DNA from: Nipponacmea schrenckii
Taxonomy: Eukaryota; Mollusca; Gastropoda; Lottiidae
Assembly (NCBI GenBank): GCA_030562195.1
Contig: JAUJPP010000001.1
Span: forward strand, 10,160,472-10,224,471
Reading direction: 5' to 3'
DNA length: 64,000 nt
How positions within the stretch are numbered: the first letter of the stretch is position 1; every line of letters starts with the position of its first letter. Positions 1 through 14,600 of the stretch are shown in pieces. A model generated the notes under the pieces. The model worked only from the letters and a program-made list of their open reading frames with translations, did not search any database and had not been told where the DNA came from. The position numbers were made by a program, and so were the translations under genes.

Positions 1-572
1 GATGAACTCTATTGAAAAGCGAAAAATATTTAGTACAAGTTATTGCCCTTGTTTTTGAAAACGCGTTCAATTTAACTCGTAAACACTCTAGAAAGAACAA
101 TTTTGAATGGATTTTGATGAAGCTTGGCTTTAGTATTTGTTTTCTCACAAGGATAAACCCTATTGAAAATCAGATAAATCGAAAAATATTTAGTGTCAGT
201 TATTGGGCCTGTTTTTAAAATCGCTTTCAACTTTTGGCTTGTGAACACTCTAAACATTCATTTTTGACAAAACTCGCTGAAATTGTTTAATATCAACCAA
301 GAATGAGCCTTATTAAGAATTAATAATATATCAAAATATTATTAAGGGTGAACCCTATTGCAAATCATAAAAAAACCGAAAAATATTTAATGAGTTAAGT
401 TAGGTACAATTCTTGACAGTTTTTAATGAAACTAGAGACCCTAGAAAAAAATATATGGTGGAAGGTTGAATATTTCATTCCACTTTTGTAACCTTACTGA
501 AAAGTTTTTATTTGAAATAAATGCTGCCAGTGGGCGTATATTACCTTGCCTGGCAAGCTATCTTCAATATTC
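1..572 (-). mobile_element. Pearl/Helentron-like element, minus-strand copy cut by the window edge
   Basis: The reverse complement of about 525-572 reads GATAGCTTGCCAGGCAAGG followed by TAATATACGCCCACTGG, the same 5' end seen at 44451 and 54452. The inner part has the usual core phrases in reverse, such as caagttattgcccttg. The 3' end lies outside the window. Confidence 0.75.
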
Positions 573-2121
573 ACACTACAATGGCAACACTGCATGAGGT
601 CCTTATGGCACTTAAAAACATCTTTATTTATGTTAAATAATCTGAAAACTCAATAAAACTGAAAGCTTACCCTATTTATTGTATTACTTTGGATATCAAA
701 ATGATACCAATATTGTGAATGTGGTCTCTATTTCAAAATAAGGTAATTACTGTATTTTGCTTTGCCCATGATGAGAAATTGTAATCTTATTTATTAGGAT
801 AGACCAAAGTTCCAGCTTGAAAGTTATTATGAAATATATTAATGTGAATGGAGTTTTAATGTTTATGTCAAAATATAATAGCATCATTGAACTTCAGTTT
901 TTTATAAAATTTTTTTACCTACTTAAGAATCTATTATGTATTATGTTTCCACTGACATTTGATCTGAGTTGTAGTGATGTAATTTGAATAGCTGTGGTGG
1001 GTGTTTGACATTAAACATTCATGATATTAGATCACAGAATATAAACTGACTTTCTATTTGTAGCTCAGTAGAAGTGTTATTTAAATAAGGTAATAATGAT
1101 AATGTGGTCCAGGTCTGTCAGGTTCTTGAATGTTTTGTCAATTGAAAGCTCTAGATAATTATATTGATATATTCTGATATTTATTGAATGAATTCAAATC
1201 ATCATTCTTACACAGTATCAAGCAGTACATCTAATCCATCATTATTTGAGATGTAAACACATATTTGTTCTAGTCCTCAGATGATTTTGATATTTAGATA
1301 TCATAAATCAATGCAATTTTATCTTTATGTTTAATTCATATAATTTATATGTACACCCATATTTCTAAAGGTTTTAAAAATTTTAGTGGATAAAAGCATT
1401 TAGAGAAAAAAATTTTGTGGTAGTGTTGGAATCAACAAATTTCTCCTTAATGTTTCTGTATAAATGACATTTAGAATTTAGATATATTTCTATTCTGCAA
1501 GTTGTTAAAGATATTGGTTGAAAACAGATTTCATTGATATCAGCTATTTATCCCAGTGGTAGTATATTGTAATATGTTCATTATGATAATAAGATGTAAG
1601 GTTTATATCAGTCTACATACACCAAAATTCAAACCAGAAGTTCTTTTCTAGAATATACCTGATATCAAGGTCATTGGGGTATTGTTTGTTAATGTGTGCC
1701 AAATAAATTTCACATTTTGGCAAAGATAGTGATGACCAGGCAAATAAAACTGCCAGATTTTTTTTTCATCAAAATGAGGCCAACTGCTTAGGGATCATAA
1801 GATTTATTTCAAATCCAAACAGCATGAGGGAAAATTAAATTTTCTTGGAAAAAAATTATTGCTTAAGTAATAATAATACATAACCTCAAAACATCATCTT
1901 GTTTATCAAAATCTATATGAATGTACTCACAAACTAAATGACTCTTCATGAACTTATATATTACATATTATTATTTTTATGAATAAATGCATTTGTTGAA
2001 GGCTAAGTTTATAAGGGTTCTATGTAATTTACTAAAATCTCAACAGAAAAACCCTCCGTTCTATTTGATCCTAATGTGACTTCAAATCAGGTTTTATGAT
2101 TAATTTCTTTTTTAATTTCAG
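573..2121. other. Intron of the LIM-domain gene
   Basis: AT-rich sequence between the repeat copy and the first visible LIM exon. It ends in a pyrimidine-rich acceptor (tttaatttcag) at 2121. I see no exon-like reading frame that could supply the missing first LIM zinc finger, so the upstream exon is probably left of position 1. Confidence 0.6.
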
Positions 2122-3578
2122 GATTTGTCTTATAAAGAGAGACATTGGCATGAGTTTTGTTTTAAATGTAGTGAATGCCAGAAATCGTTGGTAGATCAAC
2201 CTTTTGCCCCCAAGAATGAGAAGATCTACTGCTCTGATTGTCATGATAATATATTTGCTGCAAGATGTGATGGATGTAGCGAACCATTCCGTGGAGGTAA
2301 GATTTTAGCAGTTTGTTTTGCTAGTTATTTTTTCAGCTATCAAAAACAATTTTCAGGATTAATTGTACTTCCCATTCCCTTATAATTAATAAGAGCTCAA
2401 AGTGGAAGACTTTTATGTCAGAAAGTATAAAATATGGTGGTTTGTTTGTTTATTCAATGTTTATGTTCTATTTTAAAAACAGACTCTTATATTTATCTGC
2501 TAGAAATTCCCATGAACATTGTTAAGATGAATAATGTGTGTTCAGTAAATTTTTGTGAGTAAATAATGAATTCAATGGCATATTTTCCTGTGAATACTCT
2601 CTATCACTTAACTGCGATGTATCATGATTTTATTAATAAATTAACAATGATTGTTTTGATTTTAGGAATGAAGAAATTTGAATATAAAGGTAAACAATGG
2701 CATGAGCAATGTTTTACATGTACTGTATGTAATCAAGCTATTAGTAATAAAAGTTTTATACCAAGAGATGAGAAAGTTGTCTGTGTCCCATGTTATGAAG
2801 ATAACTTTGCCCAGAGATGTGCCAAATGTGAAAAGGTAAGTCTATTTCAAGCTTAAATTTTTACTTTATAACAATAAGTATAGGTAATTAACTTTATTTT
2901 TGAAATTATGGACTCTCCATTGAATTCAATTAGTTAGTTTTGAAAAGAACTGTTGATGTTACGGCGAGATATTTTTGTAATGATTTCAATTTTTATTCTT
3001 TAAGGCTATCAACAAGGGTGGGGTAACCTACAAGAATACACCATATCATAAAGATTGTTTTGACTGTAGTAATTGTAATAAATTATTATCGGGAGAGAAA
3101 TTTACCTCCAAGGAAGATAAACCATACTGTGCTGATTGTTATGGTGAATTGTTCGCTAAGAGATGTTGTCAATGTTCTAAGCCAATCACTGGTGAGTATA
3201 TATTTTCTGCAGACAGCATCTCCATTTTTTCTTCTCTATTTAAGACTGAAGCATAGATCTGTCCTCTCAAATTCCATTATAGGAAAATATTTGATCACTT
3301 CCTAGTATTTGGGGCAGAGTTAATAGGTTTTGCTTTTTTCTTGAAACTTTAGAGCATGACATAGATCAAATATTTATAAACTGCAGTCTCTGATCACAGA
3401 ATAAAAATGTTGAAATTCTCTCATTCCAGGTATTGGTGGAACTAAATTTATTTCATTTGAAGAACGTCACTGGCATAGTGATTGTTTTAATTGTGCTAAA
3501 TGTAGTGGATCGATGGTTGGTAAAGGATTTTTAATGAGTGGTCAAGATATTCTCTGTCCAGAATGTGGTCGTAGCTAA
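2122..3578 (+). CDS. FHL2: Four-and-a-half LIM domain protein (FHL2/Limpet-like), 3' part
   Basis: Coding exons are 2122-2296, 2666-2835, 3005-3191 and 3430-3578 (stop TAA), all with AG/GT borders and closing phases, giving 226 visible residues. The first visible exon opens inside LIM1 (WHEFCFKC, then CSDC); LIM2, LIM3 and LIM4 follow complete, each with the Cys/His zinc ligands (for example WHEQCFTC, YHKDCFDC, WHSDCFNC) and ending CPECGRS. The order and spacing match vertebrate FHL2 and fly Limpet. Known family role: scaffold or co-regulator at muscle Z-discs, focal adhesions and in the nucleus. The N-terminal half LIM and the start of LIM1 must lie left of the window. The gene converges on the helicase gene that follows. 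The exact FHL paralogue cannot be assigned because there may be only one in invertebrates. Confidence 0.93.
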
Positions 3579-5442
3579 ATATTTCTCTTATATTATAGCT
3601 TTAATTTATATATGAAATGCATAATTTCTTATTTTTTAGTTAGATTGTGTTAGTTAAGTTTTCGAAATGTTGATGGAAGAGTATGGAATGTATACACTGG
3701 GCATTCCCTAAGATTTGGGGCATTACTCTTCAGATATTAAACATGTTAATACGGTTGATTTGGTTTTATTCAGATTAATTTTATTAAGCAGACAGCTATG
3801 AATGTTATTATTGAACCATGACAATTATCACAGGTCTAAAGAACTAACTGTTTATAGAATTGTGTACTGTACAGTGATATAGTTTTGCTTTCTAGAAGAT
3901 TGTTTGATTGCATGAGATTTTCCCTCTAATTTTTAAATAATTCCATTTTGGATGATCAATTTGGATTTCAAATGTTTGTGCACCACATGATGTTGAAGTC
4001 ATAGTAAATTCACCTGTTAATTATAACATTCTTTAGAATCACAATTAATATGAAATCAAACAATTTAATCTCATTGTTTGTTTTAGATGCACACGCACAA
4101 ATAAATTCTAAAACTTATTGAACTGAAATTCAAATTACTACACAATAATTAAGCTTTCCTAGTCTTATAAGGTACTTCGTTTCATACATGTTTAACAAAA
4201 GGCTTGTACATTAACTGCATGTATATAATATACTCAAAACTGTCTTCAAGTTTGTTAAGATCTTAATTTACTGTTTGTGTTCAGACTGTTTCCAAATCTA
4301 AAATAAAACTTATTAGAAATGTACAGAAAGAATATTTGTTATGTAAACATCATTGTTGATTCTTGGTCTACAGCATTGTATTTTTACTTTATTAGTTTTT
4401 TACCAGCTATGTTATTATCTTCCAATTTGTTATGTCTTCATATTATCTTGTTATATTGATTTTAGTCTTCCTCAATTTGATTTTATCAATAACAATATTG
4501 TTTTTAATGGAAATCAAACAACTTAGAAATGTTACCAAATATCATTAAAAATGCTTTTGAAGATCAGATCTGTATAACATAAGTTTATCTACAGAAGATC
4601 CATAATTTCACAAGAGAAAACTATAGTTGTTGCATTGGAAAATTGCACCTTTTTGTTCACCATCTTACACAAGATTTGCCTCATGATGTCCCCCTTGTTT
4701 ATAATATACATAATACAAACGGATTGTTATATTTAATGCTTTTATTGTTATGTACAATCATATATTTTATTTACATGTGCTTTCATTGTAGATAATATAG
4801 CTATATGATGTTGAGGGCCCAGTAGTTATGTGATATCAGATCATTTTGTAGATAGAAACTTATTAAACTGTGTCCTAATAGTTTCTTTTATAGAAATACA
4901 TTGTATTTATTTATCTTGTATTTCTATATCTTAGCAATAAATTATACTATTTAATCAAGGCTTTTTAATCTCATCTTTTTTAAGTCATCAAAGTGTTCAC
5001 GTTGTTTTCATATTATTTTGAAATTATAGGATTATTATATTTGTTTTTTTCAAAATTTTATGATCTACTTTGATTTGAAAAAACAATATATTTGCAACTT
5101 AGCAGATTCTTAATCACATATTTATATTCAGCACATATCACTAACAATAGCACCTTATGTACCCAGACCTGGTGTTCAAACATATTTCTTTACATGAAAT
5201 ATTTGCCAAGTATTTATAACACTTGTTCACCTATAGAGTTCTCAGTTCAAGACCGGGTAATTAGATTTACACAGCTTCAACAACAATTTAAAATGTTTAC
5301 AATAGAAAGCACCATCACAGTAAGTTGGTATCTGATAGAAAGAGATCAATCTATTAATATCTCGAAGATGAGGGTTTCACCTGGTGTTTTTCTATTTGAT
5401 AAATCACACCTGATAAACCACTGTTTACTATTATATTATAGG
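3579..5442. other. Convergent 3' ends of the LIM gene and DHX33
   Basis: No gene in this stretch. It should hold the LIM gene 3'UTR; a candidate AATAAA poly(A) signal sits at 4936-4941 (+), and a TTTATT that would serve the opposite strand lies at 4906-4911. The two 3' ends may therefore meet or overlap near 4900-4950. Transcript data are lacking, so the ends are inferred. Confidence 0.45.
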
Positions 5443-8400
5443 TTACACAGAATTCGATGACTTTCTTCTACGGAAATAGTCTGGAGCTGCCATATATAAC
5501 CATTCAGGATCAACTAAACATAGATCTCTGAAATCACGAAAAACAAGTTTTTACAAGATTCTTATAATTTAGATGAATCTCTTCCTCAAATGAAATGAAA
5601 TGAATGGAGTTTTATGTCATAATTTCCTGCAAAATCTCTTCCACAAGCCCACTATTTCAACAGCCATAGGATACTATTGTTTTATAGCTGTTGCAACTTG
5701 AATAACTTAATGGAATTATCTGTGATCATTTTTTATTGAAATAAATATCAATGATCATGCACAACTTAAACAGATGAGAACAACTTACCTCATATAACAT
5801 TTAGATGTTTGTACTAATTCATTATATATAATATAGGCTGGTTTACAACGAAATAATGAGGAAGAAGGATGTATTGATACAGGTTTTCTAGTTGATAACT
5901 GAAAACACATGATAACATATTTACATTAAATAGTAACAAACTTGGTGATGGCTATTCACATATTTTTCTAGAATATAACAAACCAGTGTCAGGTATAAAA
6001 TTGGAATGATGCAGATGACCATTAACATCTTTTGATTATTAAAACTTTTGCAAATAATAATACTCACTGCAATATATTCTCCTGTAGTTTGTAACTCAGC
6101 AGCATTCATAAAATATCCCAGTGTCATACATTTTCTACAATAATAACACAATTGATCAAATGTAAAATAATCAATTCTCATATATATTCTCTCAGTATTC
6201 TCTCTGATTGTCATATCACTTTGTCTTGCATTCTACAAATAGACTAATTTTTCATACATTATCTTCACTGGAAATCTCTCTGTTTTTCTGCAAGAGAAAC
6301 CTTAAACATTCAATAAGCATACATTCTGAAAAACAGAAATACCGTCTTTATTAGAAGGTGTATAATTTGTTTTACTAAGGTACAAATTTGAGATTGTAGT
6401 GCAACCATTCAGATAACTTTTCTCTGTTAAATCTGTAAAGTCTAAACATATTAATTCAAAGGGCCGATAAATGTTATAGTCTATCAATAGATATATTGTT
6501 TTACTGGTGTAGTCATGGAGAGAAAAGATAAGAGATGAAAAGTTGGCAATCAGTACATTGTCTAAACAAGGCTGGTTGAAAGTTTGATGATTCATAGCTG
6601 ATCATTACCTATTAGTTGTTACTGGACACCTGGTATCAATATGCTTTATGACCTTTAGGTAAGAAGGAAAATATAGTAAGATAGCTACTAAGTGATTTAT
6701 TATATTATTTTACAAGAAATATTACCTACTGTAATTATAACATATTTTATATAATATATCTATTAAGAAAATCTGTTCCACAGTTCATCATGTATTGTAA
6801 TTTGAGAAAATCTGATTGCTGATTATTGAGATCAGATAAGGATATGAACTTTGAATATAATTCTCTATCTAAATTTCTGGCAGTTGCAACACACCTTCAC
6901 TCAGTATCAATCCCAATTGAAAACTGAGCATTGGGTGTAAAAATAATACTTTGTCAAGCCAGTAGGCCAGTAATGAAGTTTTTTACAGGCTGTTCTACAT
7001 TAAATTGATATTCAGAAAAGAAGCGGTATATATGATTGTAAAGCATCTGTAAGCATTATGCAGGTTTTTCTTTCATTCATACAGTACTTGTTCATTTAGA
7101 ATTAATTAACTATACACACATTTCAAGTTTTTAAAGTTAAGTGTTGAATCAGCACATTAACAAGATAAAGTCAGATAAAACTGGAATTTTATATCAAATT
7201 GATGTTTTCTATTAAATAATTGGCAGAGAAACAAGGAGTGGATTTCTCACATTCTAAAATGTTTTCTATATTACATTATGTTTTCATTATAGTGTAAATT
7301 CGATTTTTTTTTTCATAGATGTAAATATTTTTGAAAAATTTTCCCACTATTTTTAACAAGTGGTTGCCTAGCAAGATACGCCCACTTTAAAATATATTTT
7401 CTGTTTTAACACAGGCAAAAATTCTAAGATTATTTAGGTCTCATCCAAGTTCTCGTCAATATAAATGTTCACACCAAATTTCATTAAAATCAGATGAAAA
7501 CTGTATTGTCTATCGCAATCACAATTCGCGTTTTGACTAAGTCAAGTGCAATAACTCAAAAACAGTATATCGAAATGTCAATTTCGAACTTGACCAAGAT
7601 GACATCAACTTCAATGATCACACCAAATTTCATTCCAATCAGATGAAAACTGTTCTCTAATCGTGTTCACAAGTCTATTTCGACGCAATTTGACTTAGTC
7701 AAGGCCAATAACTCAAAAAACGTTCACCCAAAAATTGTCACGATCAAACTTGTCGAAGATTTCATCAATATAAATGATAACACCAAATTTCATTCAAATT
7801 GGAAATTGTGATCTCTATCGCGTTTACAAGCCAATTTTGAGGCATTTTGACTAAGTCAAGTGCAATAACTCAAAAACCGTACATTGGAAAATCGCCAATT
7901 TCGAACTACAAAAACTGTAGCCTCTATTGCGTTCACAAGCAATTGTGGACGGACGGACGGATAGGGGTGACGACAATATACGACCACATTATAATGTGGG
8001 CGTATAAAAACCTTAATATTAAAAATCCAAATATTATTCATTCAATTATTAATCAAATTGCCTTGACCAATTTTTAGAGTGTTTGCTTAGATTAGTTGAA
8101 TGTCTAAGTCTTATTTTAGAAAGTTAACCTTCATTTACAAACCTACCAATGGAAATTGTGTATCCAAGGGTATTTGAGCAACTTAAATGGACTAATATTA
8201 ACTTTTTTCAGTTTAACCAACTGCTTGATCAGAAACAATTGTGAACATTTATTTAAATCAATTAAATTTAAGAAATATTTTAAAACACTAATTAATCTTG
8301 TTTTACGATAATACCGGAACTTAATTACTAGAGTAGTTGTAAAAAGTTCTGACTTTGTTGACCGGTTTCGATAAAGGAACCAATTATTGATTTTAAATAT

Positions 8401-11400
8401 CATTAAATAAAGAAGAAACAATTATCTTACATTGTTTTCTTAACAGACAGGAATGGATGGCATGGTGTTCTCAGTAATTGTAATTAAAGAATTAATCCTA
8501 CACAGACTGAATGCCGGCTAGATAATAACTAAGTATTTTTGTGTGAGAATAATTCAAGTCCTGAATGTTCTAGAGTCTATAAGATCAATAAGATACAGTT
8601 AGACTGATGTGACCAGATAAAGAACTTTATAAATATTCAAACTGGACCAGTGCCAGATCATTTCAACAAAAAGGCAATCCTATGAATTAGAGAGAAAAGG
8701 TTAATTATATTGAAGTAGTAACAGAGTCTCTTGTCAAATCTTTTCACTTCAGACTACAATCTTTCAGCTGTGGTTATTTTGGTCCAATTTGAAATTGATC
8801 ATGAATCTATTATTCAACATTCATTCTTCAATCTGTCAGTTCTTGAGCCAAGGCTAAAAACTTTATTGAATTTGAGCACTGCTGTTTTAAGAATGGTTTA
8901 TATTTTGCAACCTGATGTTACATTGCAACTGATTTATCATACCAAAAAAAAAATTATTTTCTATGTTCATATATCAGTATATACATATGTGAACCACTCA
9001 ATAAATTGCATCACAGTTTCCCCATATGTATCTAGCTCTCAATGGTACCTTACAAAAACTAATATAGAGATACCACATTGCCTTGATTTTAATATTCCTG
9101 TGAAATGTGGCCATATGTTCAATTAAAAGTTTTATTCAAGATATGAGCACATATTCCAGAATTTCATATAAATAGCTAAATATTTCTCACGCAAGCTTCA
9201 TAATTAAATAGCAAATAGTACTTACCTAATAGGAGTTGTATCTTGTCCACAGGATTTTATAGGTAATTCTAGTTTAACACAAATATCCCGTAACTGTTTT
9301 CTTACTTCACTTCCCATCTTCATATTTCTACCATTAATAAAATTATCTTGACACCATTGCTAATAAATGAAAAGAAACATCTAGATTTTAAGTTTCATTT
9401 TTATTCAATTGGTGAGTTCTGCATAATCAGGTTTCATGTACCGGTAATCAACCTGAGGTACAATAAAACAATTTCAAAAGGGTTTCATCTGCTAAGTCTG
9501 CTAAATCTTGACTGTGCGCCATTTCAGCCTAAACAACAGTAGGTGTAGACAGAATTCAAAATGGTGCAGAAAGAATAAATAGTAAATCTTGAATGTGACA
9601 TTTTGGTTCAAAAATGTTTGATTGAAGGCAGAGAAGAATGTTGGAATCTATTCAGAATTAACCAATCACACGCCACCTTGGTTTCATTTTAGAAAACTGT
9701 AACATTTTCTTCTAAGATTTATATCCTTCATTTTCAAGTTTTAAATCTGATTTGTTTTATAATTAATACTCAAATATTCTCAAAATTATCAACTGAAGTC
9801 ATACTTACTTTGTTACCATTAACACTTTTATACGATTGATAAATATTTAATAATGTTAAATGGTCGCCTTCACTGGAGATAAACTTCTGTCTTGCAGCCA
9901 TAGCTTCATCTCTCTATAAAAACATGTTTAATGAATGCTCCTTAAATTATTCTAAAAGTGATAAAATTGGTTGCCTAGCAAGATACGCCCACTTTAAAAT
10001 ATATTTTCTGTTTTAACACAGGCAAAAACTCTAAGATTATTTAGGTCTAATCCATGTTCTCGTCAAAATATGTTCACACCACATTTCATTAGAATCAGAT
10101 GAAAACTGTATTGTCTATCGCAATCACAAGCTGCGTTTTGACTAAGTCAAGTGCAATAACTCAAAAATGTTAATTTCGAACTTGACCAAGATGACATCAA
10201 CTTCAATGATCACACCAAATTTCATTCCAATCGGGTGAAAACTGTTGTCTCTATCGTGTTCACAAGTCTATTTCGACGCAATTTGACTTAGTCAAGGCCA
10301 ATAACTCAAAAAGCGTTCACCCAAAAATAGTCACGATCAAACTTGTCCAAGATCAATATAAATGATAACACCAAATTTCATTCAAATCAAATGGAAATTG
10401 TGATCTCTATCGCGTTCACAAGCCAATTTTGAGGCGTTTTGACTAAGTCAAGTGCAATAACCATTCATCGAAAAATCACCAATTTCGAACTTGTCCAAGA
10501 TCTCATCAATATAAATGATCACAGCAAGTTTCATTCACATCTGATGAAAACTGTAGTCTCTATCGCGTTCACAAGCCAATTTTGACGCGTTTTGGCTAAG
10601 TCAAGTGCAATAACTCAAAAACCATTCGTCGAAAAATCGCCAATTTCGAACTTGTCCGAGATCTCATCAATATTAATGATCACAGAAAGTTTCATTCAAA
10701 TCAAATAGAAATTGTGATCTCTATCGCGTTCACAAGCCAATTTTGAGGCGTTTTGACTAAGTCAAGTGCAATAACTCAAAAACCATTCATCGAAAAATCA
10801 CCAATTTCGAACTTGTCCAAGATCTCATCAATATAAATGATCACAGCAAGTTTCATTTAAATCTGATGAAAATAGCGATGGCCCATCGTAATACGCCCAC
10901 CATTGGCAGCCTTAGTTATTCAGGCAGTGGATAAGAGGTATCAGTAAATGCAATATTTTAAATGTAAAAGGCTCAAATCATGCCTTGTCAAAATCTATCA
11001 AGACACCAGATCGCTATCAAGTCTACAAAGAATCAGAGGCTGATAAAGTGAACATGTTTTAAAGAACAAGGGCAATAACTCAATAAATATTTTTTGATTA
11101 GTCTGATTTTCAATAGGGTCTATCCTCGAGTTATAACAAACACTCACACCAAGTTTCATCAAATTCCATCAAGAACCCGAATTCCTATCGTGTTCACAAG
11201 GGCAATAACTCATAGTAAATATTTTTCGATTGGTTTCATTTTCGATAGGCTTCATCCTTGGATCATTACAAAGACTCGTTCCAAGTTTTATTAAAATCCA
11301 TCAAGAAATGTGGTCTCTATCGTGAATGTGTTTTCAAGAACAAGGGCAATAACTCATCAATTTATTTTTCGATTTGTCTGATTTTCAATAGGCTTCATCC

Positions 11401-11630
11401 TTAAGTAATAACAAGCAATCACACCAAATTTCATCAAAATCCATCAAGAAACACACTCTTAATCGTGTTCACAACAAATTTTCAAAAACAAGGGCAATAA
11501 CTCATTGAATATTTTTCGATTGGTCTGATTTTCAATAGGCTTCTTCCTTGGGTTATAACAAACACACTCACCAAATTTTTTTCAAAATCCATCAAGAAAT
11601 GTGGTCTCTATCGTGTTCACAACAATTGTG

Positions 11631-11669
<39 letters not shown>

Positions 11670-14600
11670 GGACAGACAGGGGCAACTACAATATACGCCC
11701 AAATTTATGTGTGGGCATATAAAAACTGTAGTCTCTATCGCGTTCACAAGCCAATTTTGAGGCGTTTTGGCTAAGTCAAGTGCAATAACTCAAAAACCAT
11801 TCATCAAAAAATCGCCTATTTCGAACTTGTCCGAGATCTCATCAATATAAATGATCACAGCAAGTTTCATTCAAATCCAACAAAAACTGTAGCCTCTATT
11901 GCGTTCACAAGCAATTGTGGACGGACGGACGGACGGACGGGGGTATCGACAATATACGACCACATTATAATGTGGGCGTATAAAAATAGCAGTGCATATA
12001 TAGAAAATCATATCTTATTTAGATGAGTTAGCCTAAATCCTTCAATTAACAAGATATTTCTATTATCATGCAAGTACATGAAATTAACTTTAGTGTTAAA
12101 TAGCTTGACAGAGTGATGACATCTCCCTGTTCATAGGCTTTGACATCCCATAGTTTCTAGGCGATGACATCCCCCTGTTCCTAGATGGGTGACGGCCATA
12201 TACGGTCCACATTTCATATGGGTGTATAAAATACCATCCTTCATAATTATTCATTAATGTATTCAAATCACAAACATTGGTGTATGTCCTCAAATCAATA
12301 AGATGTATTGTAACTTTCATTGAGAATCACTTCAACAGCTAAGTATCAAGGATAAAGTTTGGTAAGTGCTGATTTCATAGGAGTAGTATGTATTATTTTT
12401 CATCTGCTAAGTCTCATGTAAATAATAGGTCAAAGTTGTGTAATATGTTATAACAACATTTTTATCAAAAGGTGCTATGAACCCCATAACATATATTAAT
12501 AAAATGTTTTTTAACAACATCTAAAAAGACTAGATCTGTTGTCTTGAATGTTATCTCAAGTGTTTTCATGCAAATAATACGTAAGATCAAATCCAGTGTG
12601 TTTACTGCAGTTGACATTTAAAAGGTATGAGGTGAGATGTAAAATGTCATGGTAACATAAACAAACAGTATATTGTAATACTAGCCACACAGTAGAAACT
12701 TACTACATATACTACTAGTATAGTAAATAAAGTATATATAAAATACTGTGTAAAAACCCACTGCTAGTTAGACTAAGTAATTGTGTTTAACTAATTAACT
12801 GGGTTTTGAATCTTTATTTTTACTTACCTTTTTAGCTGGATTAACTAATATAGATTCCACAGATAATAATGATACAACAGTTAATATTTCTTCTCTGTAA
12901 ATAAAAACACTGTATCTAACATCTCATAATTAGATTATTTGTATATTAATGTATCAAACAATGATTACCCAGAAAAGAGCATCTATTTGAGAGCATCTCA
13001 CTCTGCTAAAATGCATATAGAATACAAAGCCTTTTGTTTCGGAACATATATCCTTTTTTATAAACTATTTGGATTTCAAGTCAGATACAAAGCAAGTAAA
13101 ATAGTATTTGTGAAAATGTGATAATTTTAACAAATTTAACTGCAATAACAGGAACTAACAATTGATGCAAATAGTTTTTTATCTATCCTATATTCATATG
13201 AAACTGAAAAAATAACTGCTATTTTCAACATCAACTCAATTATAAATAGTGTGCTGAAAAAGCTGATCAAGGGGATTTAACTCTTTTATTTACGTTAATC
13301 CCAAAGTACTTACAAGCAATCATAATCTTTAGCCACTAAAATTGTTTTTGACATTCTTGGATCTAAAGGAAAAGCTGACATCTTTTTACCCAATGGAGTT
13401 AACTGAAATTACCAGAGACATGAAATATTATTACTAATTCAATTAATCACAAGATGATATTAGTATTCCAGTCATCTGATTAGTCAACCTCTATGATCAA
13501 TATTACATTTAGTTTTATTACCAATTATATTACTGCATTTCTTAAATCTCTATTTTATCTTATCTACATTTTAAAATAAGGCCCATTGTTTCAATCTTTT
13601 GATCTTAATGTTGATGATACAACAATCAACATAGATGAAATTAATTAAAACTTAATGTCATACCTGTATGTTATCCGCTTTTTCTACAGCACCCAATAAA
13701 TGTAGCTGATCTAACGCACTCACAATAGACTATAAAAATAACAATAATTCAGTTGAATATTTACACATGAGTGTACAATAACAAACAATTTCAGTTAAAA
13801 AGCAATATATAAATATCAATCCAGGTCCTGAAACCTGTAGTTTCAAAGCTTTGCAATCTTCAGACTATTTTAGCCTGTGTCTCTACTGACACGAGTAGTG
13901 CTTGTTCATTGGTTTGCACTTCAAGAAAAGCTCAGATTGTTTGTTCTTTTAACAGTTGCCAGTTGTCCGCTCTATAAATGTGAGTTTGTGATCACTGACA
14001 TCATTGAAGATATTATATTTACAGCTTACCTCAGTTGAAGGTTTATCCATAAAGTCAAAGTTTAAGATATCAGATATACCTAAAGCTAATAACTGTAATA
14101 TCACACTGGATAAGTTACATCTGAAATACATAATATACATGGTGAATATCTGAATATATATATATAAAAGATTATTTAGCCTGGAATGAGCAGTATGTAT
14201 TCCATGCAGTCCTTCTAAATTCACCAAGTTAGTCCAATAAAAATGATCAATATTGATAACTCGCCATTAAGATTAATCATCTATGGTTGATGAAGATTTA
14301 ACAATAATCAAAGAATGAATGTGGATCTTGTTATTGTTATGGGGAAATAAACACTGATTTATCACGTAACAAGAAGAGCGAAGCAAGTCATGTACGCGTT
14401 TCACATGATAAACCAGTGTTTATTGCCCCATAAAGATAACAAGATCCACATTCATTCGTTATATTTACAATGGTTTGTCTTTTTTGATGAAATAATCCCA
14501 ATTTTGATAGAAAATATGCCTGAAGCCATTCCATTCACTGGTACCTGTCAATTAAGCATAAGGGGGCATGTCAATGCCAGAAATCTTGAGATTGAATCAT

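Larger units (their letters stand above)
9968..11986 (+). mobile_element. Pearl/Helentron-like element interrupted by a second one
   Basis: Same left end as the copy at 7362 (GGTTGCCTAGCAAGATACG) and same right end (near-palindrome, GTGGGCGTATAAAAA). Core units repeat with a period of about 160 bp (CAAGCCAATTTTGAGGCG, CGAACTTGTCCAAGATCTC). A GGAC tract lies at about 11920-11940. A second element fills 10873-11720. Located in DHX33 intron 15, starting about 55 bp upstream (in gene sense) of exon 16. Confidence 0.8.

Noticed and set aside
5092..5460. 122-aa plus-strand open frame
   Set aside because: It runs antisense over the last DHX33 exon and its 3'UTR; composition looks like translated non-coding DNA.
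5921..6214. Upstream extension of DHX33 exon 18 ([12 protein letters not shown]...)
   Set aside because: An acceptor at 6135-6136 gives the correct phase with exon 17; the extension would break the frame and has no counterpart in DHX33.
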